Source: Henriciella marina
GTDB lineage: Bacteria; Pseudomonadota; Alphaproteobacteria; Caulobacterales; Hyphomonadaceae
Direction of reading: 5' to 3'
Assembly (NCBI RefSeq): GCF_027213945.1
Contig: NZ_JAPWGW010000001.1
Location: 186,001 to 250,000, forward strand
DNA length: 64,000 nt
Under the pieces are notes generated by a model, which was given only the letters and a program-made list of their open reading frames with translations, did not search any database and was not told the origin of the DNA. The translations under genes were made by a program, and so were the position numbers. Below, piece after piece: positions 43,396 through 52,298 of this stretch (position 1 is its first letter; each line of letters starts with the position of its first letter).

Positions 43396-43530
43396 GCCCG
43401 GCAATATGAGACATCGCACGAGCATGACGAGGTGTGCGCCGAAAATTGTGAAGAGAAGCTTTCGAACCTGTCGCCAATTCGAACGCCAAATTCATGCAGC
43501 ATCAATCGCGTGTGGGTTATTCAGAACGCC

Positions 43531-44172
43531 ATGTCACGCCGCCTCATTTCCTTTCTGATCGCGCTCGTAGCGATCTTTTTTGCCTTTGCCTGTCTGACGG
43601 CAATCAGGTGGCCCAGCATCATGATGGTGCTGGTTATGTTCTTTCATCCTGACCCATCGCTGGGGCTGGAAAGCGTGAACTGGCGAGAGCTCGGTTTTGT
43701 CTATGGCGCGCCCTATTTCCTGGGGTCGCTCTGCTTCTATGCATCGGCGGCTTCGCTGGCGCGCCGTCAGGGTAGCCTTCTGTGGTATGGAATGGGCTGC
43801 GCGGCGGTTTCGCCGAGCCTGCTGATGCTGCATTTCTCCGGCCCATGGTGGATGGACCCAAGTGGCCCGCAAGGCATTCTGGCGGGCGGCGCGGCCATTC
43901 TCCTGATGCTCGGTGCTGCCGTATTCCTGCTGGATGGCGAGCGTCCCGAGGGCCCGCGCATCGTCGCCGCCGAGGGCGAAAACGGCCAGCAAGGCGTGCA
44001 CCTTTCCCGTGAACAGTTCAAGCAGCTCATGGCGCAGCGAAACGCCTCACAGCAATCTGAACCCATCGCTCCGGTTCGCCGCCGAGGCCCTGTCCCAGCG
44101 GCAATTGCCCGACAGCGCGCCCAGTTCGCAGCCGACGGTCGCCGCATGCTCGCCCGTCAGGGACGCCTCTAG
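43531..44172 (+). CDS. Hypothetical four-helix membrane protein
   Basis: The 213-residue product has four hydrophobic helices in the first 135 residues and a hydrophilic C-terminal tail (about 140-213) with 'HLSREQFKQLMAQRNASQQ' and a basic end rich in Arg. No family recognised. It may be co-transcribed with the next small membrane protein after a 92-bp gap. Confidence 0.65.
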   Translation: MSRRLISFLIALVAIFFAFACLTAIRWPSIMMVLVMFFHPDPSLGLESVNWRELGFVYGAPYFLGSLCFYASAASLARRQGSLLWYGMGCAAVSPSLLMLHFSGPWWMDPSGPQGILAGGAAILLMLGAAVFLLDGERPEGPRIVAAEGENGQQGVHLSREQFKQLMAQRNASQQSEPIAPVRRRGPVPAAIARQRAQFAADGRRMLARQGRL

Positions 44173-44264
44173 TCTTCCACCCAAATGGTCGGCAACCGCC
44201 CTTGGCGCTGGCCCGCCCGCCCGCTATGTGGCAGGCAGGATGGCAGGCTTCGGGGAGGAAGATC

Positions 44265-44630
44265 ATGCTGGTCAGACGGATTGCCGGTTTCGCGGGTGCG
44301 GCTGTTTCAGCCTGGATGCTCTGGGAAACCATCACCCCCATCATGCGCCAGATCTCGCTTGGCAGTGATCTCGCAACCGAGCTGCTCAATCCGCCTGTTT
44401 CCCTGCTGCGTATCCTGTCGACCGCCCTGCTGATCATCGGCGGCCTGCTCGCGCTGGGCGCGGTGCGCGGCGCCGTCTGGGTGTTTTCAGCTGGCGCCCT
44501 CGTCTTTGCCCTTATGACAGGCGCAATGATTGGACTTGGCGCCGACTATACCGTCTGGGCAGATGAGGCCATTCTTGCCCCATTCCTGCTCGTCATCTGC
44601 GGCGTCCTGCTTTTCTGCCCGCGCAGGTGA
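44265..44630 (+). CDS. Hypothetical small membrane protein
   Basis: The 121-residue product has four predicted helices over most of its length, from 'VRRIAGFAGAAVSAWMLWETI' to 'ILAPFLLVICGVLLFCPRR'. GGGGAGGA is placed ideally before ATG 44265, which decides the start over an upstream in-frame ATG at 44202. No family recognised. Confidence 0.65.
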   Translation: MLVRRIAGFAGAAVSAWMLWETITPIMRQISLGSDLATELLNPPVSLLRILSTALLIIGGLLALGAVRGAVWVFSAGALVFALMTGAMIGLGADYTVWADEAILAPFLLVICGVLLFCPRR

Positions 44631-44719
44631 GCCTTGCGCTGAGGGCGCATTGATTTCGCCCCATCAGTGCTTAGGTTCGCGGGCAGGCAAACCTTGTTCA
44701 GACTTACAGGCAAATTCCC

Positions 44720-46123
44720 ATGTCAGACACTTACGACGTAGTGATTATCGGCGGTGGCCCAGGCGGCTACAATTGCGCGATCCGTTGCGGCCAGCTCGGC
44801 CTGAAGACCGCCATTATCGACAAGCGCGGCGTGCTTGGCGGGACCTGCCTGAATGTCGGCTGTATCCCGTCCAAGGCGCTTCTGCATGGCTCCGAACTCT
44901 TCGCCGCTGCAAAGAATGACTTTGCCGGCCTTGGCATCAAGATGTCCGGCCTGGAGCTCGATCTTGACCAGATGATGAGCCAGAAGACCGACGCTGTGAA
45001 TGGCCTGACCCAGGGCGTCGAATTCCTGATGAAGAAGAACAAGGTCGACTACGTCAAAGGCTTTGGCCGCATCAAGGAAACGGGCGTCGTCGAAGTCGAT
45101 GGCGAAGATGGCGAGCAGAAGACGCTGAACACGAAGAACATCGTGATCGCGACCGGCTCTGTGCCATCGTCCCTGCCGAACATCGAGATCGATGAAGAGC
45201 GCGTCGTGACCAATGAAGGCGCGATTGCGCTGAAAGAAGTGCCGGAAAAACTGATCGTGATCGGCGCAGGCATCATCGGGCTGGAGCTTGGCTCTGTCTG
45301 GTCGCGCCTTGGGGCGAGCGTCACCGTCGTTGAATATCTCGACCGCATCATGCCGGGCGCCGACGATGAGATCGCCAAGGAAGCCCAGCGCGTTTTCAAG
45401 AAGCAAGGCCTTGAGTTCCGCCTCGGCCAGAAGGTCACCGGCGTTGAGCGCGTCGACGACCAGGTGAAACTCTTCATGGAACCGGCCGCGGGCGGCGAGC
45501 AAGAAACCCTCGAAGCCAATGCGATCATCGTCGCTGTCGGTCGTCGTCCCTACACGGAAGGCCTCGGCCTCGAAGCTGTGGGCGGCAAGACCGACAAACG
45601 CGGCATTATCGAAACGACCGACCACTTCAAGGTCTCTGACGGTGTCTGGGCGATAGGAGATTGCATCCACGGGCCGATGCTGGCCCACAAGGCCGAAGAT
45701 GACGGCGCGGCCGTCGCGGAGCTCATCGCTGGCAAGGCAGGTCATGTCGATTACGACCTCGTCCCAAGCGTCGTCTACACCAATCCGGAGATCGCCTGGG
45801 TCGGCAAGACCGAAGCCCAGCTCAAGGAAGCAGGCATTGAGTACAAGAAGGGCAAATTCCCCTTCCAGGCCAATTCACGCGCCCGCACCAATCATGAGAC
45901 GACCGGCTTCGTGAAAATCCTCGCCGATGCGAAGACCGACCGCATTCTCGGCGCGCACATGATGGGCGTCGGCGTTGGTGAGATGATCCACGAGATTTGC
46001 ATCGCCATGGAGTTTGGCGCCGCGTCCGAAGACGTCGCCCGCACCTGCCACGCCCACCCGACCATGTCCGAAGCCGTCCGTCAGGCCGCCATGGGCGTTG
46101 AAGGCTGGACGATGCAGATGTAG
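44720..46123 (+). CDS. lpdA: Dihydrolipoyl dehydrogenase (E3)
   Basis: The 467-residue flavoprotein has the FAD motif 'VVIIGGGPGGYNCAIR' (about 6-21), the redox-active disulfide GGTCLNVGCIPSKALLH (about 40-56), the NAD motif 'VIGAGIIGLELGSVWSRLG' (about 181-199) and the dimer-interface catalytic His-Glu in 'CHAHPTMSEAVRQA'. It serves 2-oxoacid dehydrogenase complexes; no E1/E2 genes adjoin it in this window. Confidence 0.95.
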   Translation: MSDTYDVVIIGGGPGGYNCAIRCGQLGLKTAIIDKRGVLGGTCLNVGCIPSKALLHGSELFAAAKNDFAGLGIKMSGLELDLDQMMSQKTDAVNGLTQGVEFLMKKNKVDYVKGFGRIKETGVVEVDGEDGEQKTLNTKNIVIATGSVPSSLPNIEIDEERVVTNEGAIALKEVPEKLIVIGAGIIGLELGSVWSRLGASVTVVEYLDRIMPGADDEIAKEAQRVFKKQGLEFRLGQKVTGVERVDDQVKLFMEPAAGGEQETLEANAIIVAVGRRPYTEGLGLEAVGGKTDKRGIIETTDHFKVSDGVWAIGDCIHGPMLAHKAEDDGAAVAELIAGKAGHVDYDLVPSVVYTNPEIAWVGKTEAQLKEAGIEYKKGKFPFQANSRARTNHETTGFVKILADAKTDRILGAHMMGVGVGEMIHEICIAMEFGAASEDVARTCHAHPTMSEAVRQAAMGVEGWTMQM

Positions 46124-46144
46124 CGCGAACCGGGGTTTGACCGC

Positions 46145-47074
46145 TTAGATAGCGTACTCGCCAGAGTCGAAGGTTATCCCGCTCTTGTTCAGAGTAAAAC
46201 AGTGCGGGAAAACCGAAGGCGCGTCCGTGTCGATGGGGTCGATCTTTTTCAACACGCGCGCCAGTGCGACCTTCGCGGGCCATGAGAGGCTTGGCCGTGG
46301 CTCGAGTGTCGCCTGATATCCGAAACGCTTGCGCAACCAGGCGTTGGCAAAAATGGTATTGGCTCGGGCGATCCCAACCGGCGTCATGTATTCAAACGAG
46401 AGGGAGACGTTCATATCGTCGCCATTTTCGACGCGATGTGGTGCATTCTGCTCCCAGCTCACCATCTGACCCGGCTCTAGGTCGACGACCGAAGCTCCGG
46501 CATCAAACTCTGCTGCGTACGGAATCTCTTCTTCGGTCTCGTGCGTGACGACGCCTTCAAGATCTACGGCGCGCACATACTTTTCCGTTCGAGGATAGAC
46601 GTAGATGCGCTTGTGTCCGCGCACGTGGAAGAGCATCACCTGGGCCACATCCAGATGGTAAAATACCCGCGCGTTCGGCGAAGAGATGATCAGGCCAAGG
46701 TCGGGTTTGATCGGATGGAAACCGCGCATGGCCGTCTTCATTTCTGACAGGATGGACTGGCTCAATTGACCAATCTCTCCATCCTTCGAATTGGCAGCCC
46801 TGAGATTCAGCCAGACGCGCCCTTCCTTGACCATGGAGAGTAGCTCGCCTGCCGGGAGATCTCCAAGTCGCCCACGGCGCCACGTATCTGGCGTATCGCC
46901 CATCGCGTAGACGCCAATATCCTCTCGAGGATAACGGGTCAGCAGGGCTTCCAGACCGGCGTCCGAAAATAGCTGCAGCTTGTGGGCATTGTGTTGGTGA
47001 ACCGTCGTTGCGCGGCCGAACCTGGCACCATTCTCACCGGCAAACGCACCTTCGCAGAAGACCTGTGCAGCCAT
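46145..47074 (-). CDS. Cupin/JmjC-like protein of unknown function
   Basis: The 309-residue protein has a double-stranded beta-helix at about 130-230: 'VFYHLDVAQVMLFHVRGHKRIYVYP', then 'VVDLEPGQMVSWEQNAPHRVENGDDMNVSLSFEYM'. The H-x-D (HLD) and distal His (APHRV) fit an iron/2-oxoglutarate hydroxylase of the JmjC-like type. A helical N-terminal part (about 30-120) and 'WAKRFGYQ-like' C-terminal end have no match I know. ATG 47074 is chosen over TTG 47089. Confidence 0.7.
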   Translation of the reverse strand: MAAQVFCEGAFAGENGARFGRATTVHQHNAHKLQLFSDAGLEALLTRYPREDIGVYAMGDTPDTWRRGRLGDLPAGELLSMVKEGRVWLNLRAANSKDGEIGQLSQSILSEMKTAMRGFHPIKPDLGLIISSPNARVFYHLDVAQVMLFHVRGHKRIYVYPRTEKYVRAVDLEGVVTHETEEEIPYAAEFDAGASVVDLEPGQMVSWEQNAPHRVENGDDMNVSLSFEYMTPVGIARANTIFANAWLRKRFGYQATLEPRPSLSWPAKVALARVLKKIDPIDTDAPSVFPHCFTLNKSGITFDSGEYAI

Positions 47075-47254
47075 ATTTTCCCCCGTCAAATTTTCTCATG
47101 CGACCACGCAGCTGTCGCTGACCAATCCGATGGCACAGCGCCTGCCAAGGCGTCTGCGCCCTCGATCCTTACCACTCCGTCTCAAAGGTCCGGTTAAGAC
47201 TTGTCGGCAAATTCAATGCTTTGGGATGGCGAGTAACCACTGACTTGGACCGCC

Positions 47255-47284
47255 AAAAAAAAGGCCGGGCATCTCTGCCCGGCC
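47255..47284 (-). terminator. Rho-independent terminator after rpsP
   Basis: A perfect 8-bp stem, 47263-47270 with 47277-47284, loop of six, is followed on the minus strand by eight T (A-run 47255-47262). It ends the ffh-chorismate mutase-rpsP unit 25 bases after the rpsP stop. Confidence 0.93.
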
Positions 47285-47308
47285 TGAATAACTCGCTGGT
47301 CTGGAAGA

Positions 47309-47800
47309 CTAGCTGGTTGTCTCTTCTTCAGAAGCTTCTTCGGCCGGTGCGTCTTCAGCTTCGGCTTCTGCAGGGGCTTCTTCTTCAGCAGGTGCGTTCT
47401 TGGCTTCTTCAGCCGCGCGCTTTGCTTCTTCTTCAGCTTCCTTGCGGGCAGCTTCTTTCTCGGCCTTTTCTTCAAGGCGCTCTTTTGCCTTGGTGCCTGG
47501 CTCGCCCTTGTTCGGGTTGTTGCCGTGCTTCCACTCGACGATCGGCTTACCGTCGACTTCGATCTGGCTCAGGAAGCGAGCGACGCGCTCGGTCGGCTGT
47601 GCGCCCTTGCGGATCCACTCAGCGGCTTTCTCACCGTCGATGTTGACGCGTTCTTCCGAATCTTTCGGAAGACGTGGGTTGTAGGTGCCCAGCTTCTCGA
47701 TGTAGCGGCCGTCACGTGGGGCGCGTGCGTCAGCGACAACGACCCGGTAGAATGGGCGCTTTTTGGAACCGCCGCGCGAAAGGCGAATTTTCAGAGCCAT
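47309..47800 (-). CDS. rpsP: 30S ribosomal protein S16 with long acidic C-terminal tail
   Basis: The 163-residue protein starts with the S16 core '[20 protein letters not shown]', '[10 protein letters not shown]' and '[19 protein letters not shown]' (about 1-85). Bacterial S16 is often 80-90 residues; here about 70 residues of Lys/Glu/Ala-rich, finally acidic sequence ([17 protein letters not shown]) follow, a tail form seen in some alphaproteobacteria. ATG 47800 is decided by the core; an upstream extension is unrelated. Confidence 0.94.
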   Translation of the reverse strand: MALKIRLSRGGSKKRPFYRVVVADARAPRDGRYIEKLGTYNPRLPKDSEERVNIDGEKAAEWIRKGAQPTERVARFLSQIEVDGKPIVEWKHGNNPNKGEPGTKAKERLEEKAEKEAARKEAEEEAKRAAEEAKNAPAEEEAPAEAEAEDAPAEEASEEETTS

Positions 47801-47932
47801 GGTGTATCTCCTTAAGTATCTTATGGCGTCTTCTGGATAGTGCTCGCGACTATTTGCTGGCCTTGGCCAGCAGCCGCTGCGCCTGCGCCTTGCTCGTGAG
47901 AGGCAAAATACGGGCGTGTCTCTTTTCCGCCA

Positions 47933-48022
47933 GTCCCTACGAAGGCAGGGACCCATGGTGCAACATCACATGCAGCACCCCGGCAAAAAGGGGGTCTTTG
48001 GACACCTGCCTGTGCAGGTGTC
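47933..48022. repeat. Bipartite double-hairpin repeat, copy 1
   Basis: Hairpin GTCCCT/AGGGAC (47933-47952), about 48 bases of spacer beginning CCATGG, then hairpin GACACCTGC/GCAGGTGTC (48001-48022). The same hairpin-spacer-hairpin design occurs at 58726, 59338 and 59555. It lies between chorismate mutase and rpsP. Confidence 0.6.
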
Positions 48023-48044
48023 TGCGGATAGGATGCGGTCATCA

Positions 48045-48335
48045 TCATGACGAAGACCGGATCTTCTCGTGGTGGCGAATGACTTCGGCCACGATGAAAT
48101 TGAGGAATTTTTCGGCAAAGGCCGGGTCGAGACCGCTTTCAGCTGCGAGGCTCTGGAGCCGCTCGATCTGACGCGCCTCGCGCGCCTTGTCGGCTGGCGG
48201 CATGTCGTTCTGCGCCTTCAGCACACCGACCTGCTGGGTCAGCTTGAAGCGCTCTGCCAACGTGTGCAGCAGGATCGCGTCCATATTGTCGATACTGGCG
48301 CGCAGGCGTTCGAGATCGTCGAGTGGGGAGGTCAC
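48045..48335 (-). CDS. Chorismate mutase (AroQ type)
   Basis: The 96-residue all-helical protein matches monofunctional AroQ: 'LERLRASIDNMDAILLHTLAERFKLTQQVGVLKAQNDMP', 'ADKAREARQIERLQSLA' and 'FAEKFLNFIVAEVIRHHEKI'. It turns chorismate to prephenate, feeding TyrC at 28.6 kb. Its ATG overlaps the ffh stop (ATGA), so it is coupled to ffh; this neighbourhood is common in alphaproteobacteria. Confidence 0.92.
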   Translation of the reverse strand: MTSPLDDLERLRASIDNMDAILLHTLAERFKLTQQVGVLKAQNDMPPADKAREARQIERLQSLAAESGLDPAFAEKFLNFIVAEVIRHHEKIRSSS

Positions 48336-49792
48336 TTCTTCTTACCCCCGCCAAGGCCCGGAGGAAGCTGGCCGCCGCCGAGACCGGGAAGACCGCCCGG
48401 CATGCCTGCGCCCTGCCCCATCTTGGCGATGTCTTTCGGGCTGACGCCTGCGCCGCCAAGCGCGTTCATCATGCCCTTCATGCCGCCCTTCGACATCTTC
48501 TTCATCATGTCGGCCATCTGGCGGTGCATCTTCAGCACCTTGTTGACGTCCGACACTTCGACGCCCGCACCTGCAGCGACCCGCTTGCGGCGCGACGCGT
48601 TTAGCAGCGCTGGCTTCTCGCGCTCTTTCTTCGTCATGGAGGAGATGATCGCCTCCTGACGCTTGATGACATTGTCGTCGACATTGGCCGCAGCCATCGC
48701 CTGTTTGGCCTTCTTGGCACCCGGCAGCATGCCCATGATGCCGCCAAGGCCGCCCATTTTCTGCATCTGCTTCAGCTGCTCGGCGAGGTCGTTGAGGTCG
48801 AACTCACCCTTGCGCATCCGCTTGGCCATGCGCTCGGCCTTTTCCTGGTCGAGCTGGTCGCCGGCGCGCTCAACGAGGGAGACGATGTCGCCCTGGCCGA
48901 GGATGCGGCCCGCCACGCGCTTGGCATCGAAGGCATCGAGGCCATCGAGCTTTTCGCCCGTACCGAGGAATTTGATCGGAAGACCAGTGACCGCGCGCAT
49001 GGAAAGCGCGGCGCCGCCGCGGCCATCACCGTCCATACGGGTCAGCACAAGACCGGTAAGCGGCAGGCGCTCATGGAAGCGGCGAGCCGTTTCGACGGCG
49101 TCCTGACCGGTCAGGGCGTCAGCAACGAGCAGGGATTCCTTCGGCTGCGCGATCTTTGCGATCTCGGCCGCCTCAGCCATCATCTGCTCATCGATTGAGG
49201 TCCGGCCTGCCGTATCGAGGAAGACAACGTCATGACCGCCAAGCTTGGCCGCCTGAAGGGCGCGCCGGGCAATCTCTGCCGGCATCTGGCCCTGAACGAT
49301 CGGGAGCGAGGTGACATTCGCGCCGAGCTGGTCTGCCAGAACAGCAAGCTGCTCCATGGCCGCAGGGCGGCGAACGTCGAGCGAGGCGAGCAGGACCTTC
49401 TTCTTGTCGCGTTCGGAAAGGCGCTTGGCGATCTTCGCGGTCGTTGTCGTCTTACCAGAGCCCTGAAGGCCCGCCATCATGATGACAGACGGTGGGTTGT
49501 CAACGCGAAGGCGGGTTTCGGCATCCTCGCCGCCGAGCAAATCGACAAGGCCGTCATGGACAATTTTGATGACCTGCTGGCCCGGCTTCACCGAACGGAT
49601 GACTTCCTCGCCAACCGCGCGCTCTTTGACCTTTGCGATGAAATCCTTGACCACCGGAAGCGCAACGTCAGCCTCCAGAAGAGCAACGCGGATTTCGCGC
49701 AACGCAGCGGACACGTCCTTCTCGGACAGCGCACCGCGCCCCGTAAGTCCGTCAAATATACCGCCTAGGCGGTCTGTCAGCGCGTCAAACAT
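48332..49792 (-). CDS. ffh: Signal recognition particle protein Ffh
   Basis: The 486-residue GTPase has the N domain, G1 'GLQGSGKTTTTAKIAKRL' (about 107-124), 'DVRRPAAMEQL', 'FLDTAGRTSIDEQ', 'TRMDGDGRGGAALS' and a Met-rich M domain (about 330-460) with 'QLKQMQKMGGLGGIMGMLPG'. It ends in a Gly/Leu/Pro-Lys tail. ATG 49792 starts 'MFDALTDRLGGIFDGL'. It targets membrane proteins cotranslationally. The SRP RNA gene is not seen nearby. Confidence 0.96.
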   Translation of the reverse strand: MFDALTDRLGGIFDGLTGRGALSEKDVSAALREIRVALLEADVALPVVKDFIAKVKERAVGEEVIRSVKPGQQVIKIVHDGLVDLLGGEDAETRLRVDNPPSVIMMAGLQGSGKTTTTAKIAKRLSERDKKKVLLASLDVRRPAAMEQLAVLADQLGANVTSLPIVQGQMPAEIARRALQAAKLGGHDVVFLDTAGRTSIDEQMMAEAAEIAKIAQPKESLLVADALTGQDAVETARRFHERLPLTGLVLTRMDGDGRGGAALSMRAVTGLPIKFLGTGEKLDGLDAFDAKRVAGRILGQGDIVSLVERAGDQLDQEKAERMAKRMRKGEFDLNDLAEQLKQMQKMGGLGGIMGMLPGAKKAKQAMAAANVDDNVIKRQEAIISSMTKKEREKPALLNASRRKRVAAGAGVEVSDVNKVLKMHRQMADMMKKMSKGGMKGMMNALGGAGVSPKDIAKMGQGAGMPGGLPGLGGGQLPPGLGGGKKK

Positions 49793-50007
49793 CGCGTTAC
49801 TCCCTGCTTGCCTGTGACCCCACAGGTAAGCGCTCATTGATTTAGCGCAAAGCGTTGCGACCCCGCTGAGCGAAACATCGCCGGGCGGGGGCTTCGCCAG
49901 GTTCTTAGCCCTGGAAAAGCGCGCTTCTCACTTTTGCGCGGAATTTGCGGTGCCTAAAGCACGAAGACGCCGGAATATCAAGGCTTCACAGGCGGTGCGC
50001 CAAATGG

Positions 50008-50436
50008 CTAGCTGCGCAATACCAGATTGGTGCACCGGAATAGCGCCATGAGCTTTCCCGCTTCGGAGGTGACACGCGCATCCCAGACCTGTGTCGTCCC
50101 TCCCGCATGGACGGGTTCCGCACGGCAGGTCACCGTTCCTTCAAGCAGGGTCGAAAAGAAATTTGATTTCAGCTCAACGGTCGTGAAACCGCTTGCGCCG
50201 GCTGGAAGGTTTGCGACAGTGCCATAACCGCAAAGCGTATCGGCAAGCGTCACGACAGACCCGGCATGAAGATAACCATTCGGGGCCTTGTGGCTATCAG
50301 CGACATCGAACTGGCCGACGACATGGGTCCGCGCAATATCGATGATCTTGATGCCCAGATGACCGGGAAGCAGGCCCAGGCCGCGTTTGTTGAACGCCTC
50401 CGGGTCAAGCTCGCTGTCCGATAACAAGAACTCCAT
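50008..50436 (-). CDS. PaaI-family thioesterase
   Basis: The 142-residue hotdog-fold protein has 'HKAPNGYLHAGSVVTLADTLCGYGTVANLP', the PaaI signature with catalytic Asp in LADT, and 'TTVELKSNFFSTLLEGTVTCRAEPVHAGGTTQVWD'. It hydrolyses acyl-CoA of unknown type. ATG 50436 (MEFLLSD) follows GGGAGAG at the right spacing; ATG 50451 is possible. Confidence 0.88.
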   Translation of the reverse strand: MEFLLSDSELDPEAFNKRGLGLLPGHLGIKIIDIARTHVVGQFDVADSHKAPNGYLHAGSVVTLADTLCGYGTVANLPAGASGFTTVELKSNFFSTLLEGTVTCRAEPVHAGGTTQVWDARVTSEAGKLMALFRCTNLVLRS

Positions 50437-50564
50437 CCAACTCTCCCGCATTCGGCTTATTGAACTGGATAGAGATGTTCCGGCGAAAGCCAAGACCGCT
50501 TCAGACGCCTTGTCAGGGTATGAGGTTTCGGTTCGAGCACGCTCCACAGTCAGGGTGGAAAAAT

Positions 50565-51155
50565 CTAGATTTGCTGCCGCTTTTCGATCTGCTCGCCCAG
50601 CATTGCCATTGAGTCGCGGATTTCGTCGCCAACGAGCGAGAGAACGACAAGATCTGCCCAGCTTCCGTCTGCAAACCGCGTATGCTGGCGCAGGACACCT
50701 TCGCGTTTTGCGCCTACCTTCTCGACCGCGGCTATCGCCCGCTCATTCTTCAGAGACAGCCACCAGGCAACCCGCCGCGCGCGCCACTGATACGCCCTTT
50801 TCAGCATGAGATAGTGAATATGCTCTACAACGGCGCTGCCGCGAAGGGCGGGCTCGACCCAGTTATATCCAATACGCGTACGCCGGTTCATCCTGTTCGG
50901 ATTGAGAAAGGCCGACAGACCTATAAGGCGATCATCTTCCTGGCGGATTGCCGCCATGACCTGCCCCGTGCCGAGCGTCGCCATCTTCAGGGAGTGGTCG
51001 AAATAGGCATCGATGTTCGTGCCGGTCGAAATGACTGGCATCGAACTCCACATATGCTCGACCGCATTGCTGCGACTGAGCACCGCGCGATGGCTCTCAT
51101 CGAGCGGCTCGAGCCGGAGCGTCGCTGTATGTAAACCTGGTGCACCAAGTTCCAT
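50565..51155 (-). CDS. GNAT-family N-acetyltransferase
   Basis: The 196-residue protein resembles the RimJ/RimL group: 'LHTATLRLEPLDESHRAVL', 'RRTRIGYNWVEPALRGSAVVEHIHYLMLKRAYQW', 'VAWWLSLKNERAIAAVEKVGAKREGVLRQH'. The acetyl-CoA loop (usually R/Q-x-x-G-x-A/G) is altered to ALRGSAVVEH, as in this subgroup. Acceptor unknown. Divergent from oxyR. Confidence 0.85.
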   Translation of the reverse strand: MELGAPGLHTATLRLEPLDESHRAVLSRSNAVEHMWSSMPVISTGTNIDAYFDHSLKMATLGTGQVMAAIRQEDDRLIGLSAFLNPNRMNRRTRIGYNWVEPALRGSAVVEHIHYLMLKRAYQWRARRVAWWLSLKNERAIAAVEKVGAKREGVLRQHTRFADGSWADLVVLSLVGDEIRDSMAMLGEQIEKRQQI

Positions 51156-51374
51156 AATAAGCCTTCAGTACTTGTCGCTGGACGTGGACAATCAGGCCAG
51201 AACGCCTAGGACTGAACATGTTATCTTCTACCCCTATCGTACAGTGGAAAGTGGGCCATGTCTCTACTCTGTATCGACAATCCGAAACTACAGGGGACAT
51301 TGCATTGCGCAGGTTAGACGAGATTGTGCGCAGGCGTTTTCCTGTCCATTTCAGTCCGGTTGAGGTGTAAAGAG

Positions 51375-52298
51375 ATGCAGCTACCGACGCTGAGACAACT
51401 CCAGTTCCTGTGTGCGCTCGCCGATGAGCGCTCCTTCTCGCGGGCAGCTGAAGTCTGCAATGTCACCCAGCCGACGCTGTCGTCGGCGATCAAGGAAGTC
51501 GAGACTTTGCTTGGCGTCCAGCTCGTCGAGCGTGAGGCACGAGGCGCGAGCCTGACCCCGGCGGGGGAAGAAGCCGTGGAGCGCGCGCGGGTCATCATCT
51601 CGAGCGCGGCAGACCTCGTCACCGCCGCCCAGCAGGCAGGCGCACCATTGAGTGGCCCCTTTCACCTAGGTGCGATCCCGACGCTCGCGCCATACCTCTT
51701 GCCGCGAACCCTCGCCTCACTGCGGGATGATCATCCAGAACTGAAGCTCTACCTGCGCGAAGACCAGACGGACCGGCTGCTTGATGGGCTGCGCAAGCGC
51801 CAGCTGGATGCGGCGCTGATCGCCCTACCCTGGCCGACACCAGGCATCGAAACCGAAATACTGGGTGAGGACGAGTTCCTCTTTATCGGCCCGACGGATC
51901 ACAAGCTTTCCACGGCGGAGCATTTGCGCCCTGAAGATCTTGCCAGTGAAGACCTGCTCCTTCTCGAAGACGGCCATTGCCTGCGTGACCATGCTGTTTC
52001 GATCTGTGCGCTGAATTCGTCGCGGTCAGGCTCCGATATTGGCGCTACATCGCTCGCAACCCTGGTGCAGATGGTCGCCGGTGGGCTCGGCATCTCGCTC
52101 GTGCCGAGGATCGCCGCCGAGGCAGGTGTCGCCGCGGGCGCAGATGTCACCATCCGGCCATTTGAAACGCCGGTAATCGGTCGTCAGATTGGTATTGCGT
52201 GGCGCGCTGGCAGTTCGCGAGAGGTTGATGCCCGGCTGATCGGTGAGGTCGCCCGCCGCGTCCTTGCAGGGTGCCAGGGCGAAACGTCGGCCCGCTAG
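51375..52298 (+). CDS. oxyR: OxyR-type hydrogen-peroxide-sensing regulator
   Basis: The 307-residue LysR-family protein has the HTH 'TLRQLQFLCALADERSFSRAAEVCNVTQPTLSSAIKEVE' and a sensor domain with 'LLLEDGHCLRDHAVSIC' (about 198-214). The two Cys eight residues apart in the GHCLRDHA context are the peroxide-reactive pair of OxyR. Start ATG 51375 follows GAGG. No catalase or peroxidase gene adjoins it, so targets are elsewhere. Its stop overlaps the convergent symporter gene by CTAG. Confidence 0.9.
   Translation: MQLPTLRQLQFLCALADERSFSRAAEVCNVTQPTLSSAIKEVETLLGVQLVEREARGASLTPAGEEAVERARVIISSAADLVTAAQQAGAPLSGPFHLGAIPTLAPYLLPRTLASLRDDHPELKLYLREDQTDRLLDGLRKRQLDAALIALPWPTPGIETEILGEDEFLFIGPTDHKLSTAEHLRPEDLASEDLLLLEDGHCLRDHAVSICALNSSRSGSDIGATSLATLVQMVAGGLGISLVPRIAAEAGVAAGADVTIRPFETPVIGRQIGIAWRAGSSREVDARLIGEVARRVLAGCQGETSAR

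Noticed and set aside
44723-45745. 340-codon minus-strand frame opposite lpdA
   Set aside because: Shadow of the dihydrolipoyl dehydrogenase gene in a GC-rich genome; no motif.
49793-50007. SRP 4.5S RNA gene next to ffh
   Set aside because: The conserved GGAAGGAAGCAG-type tetraloop region is absent.
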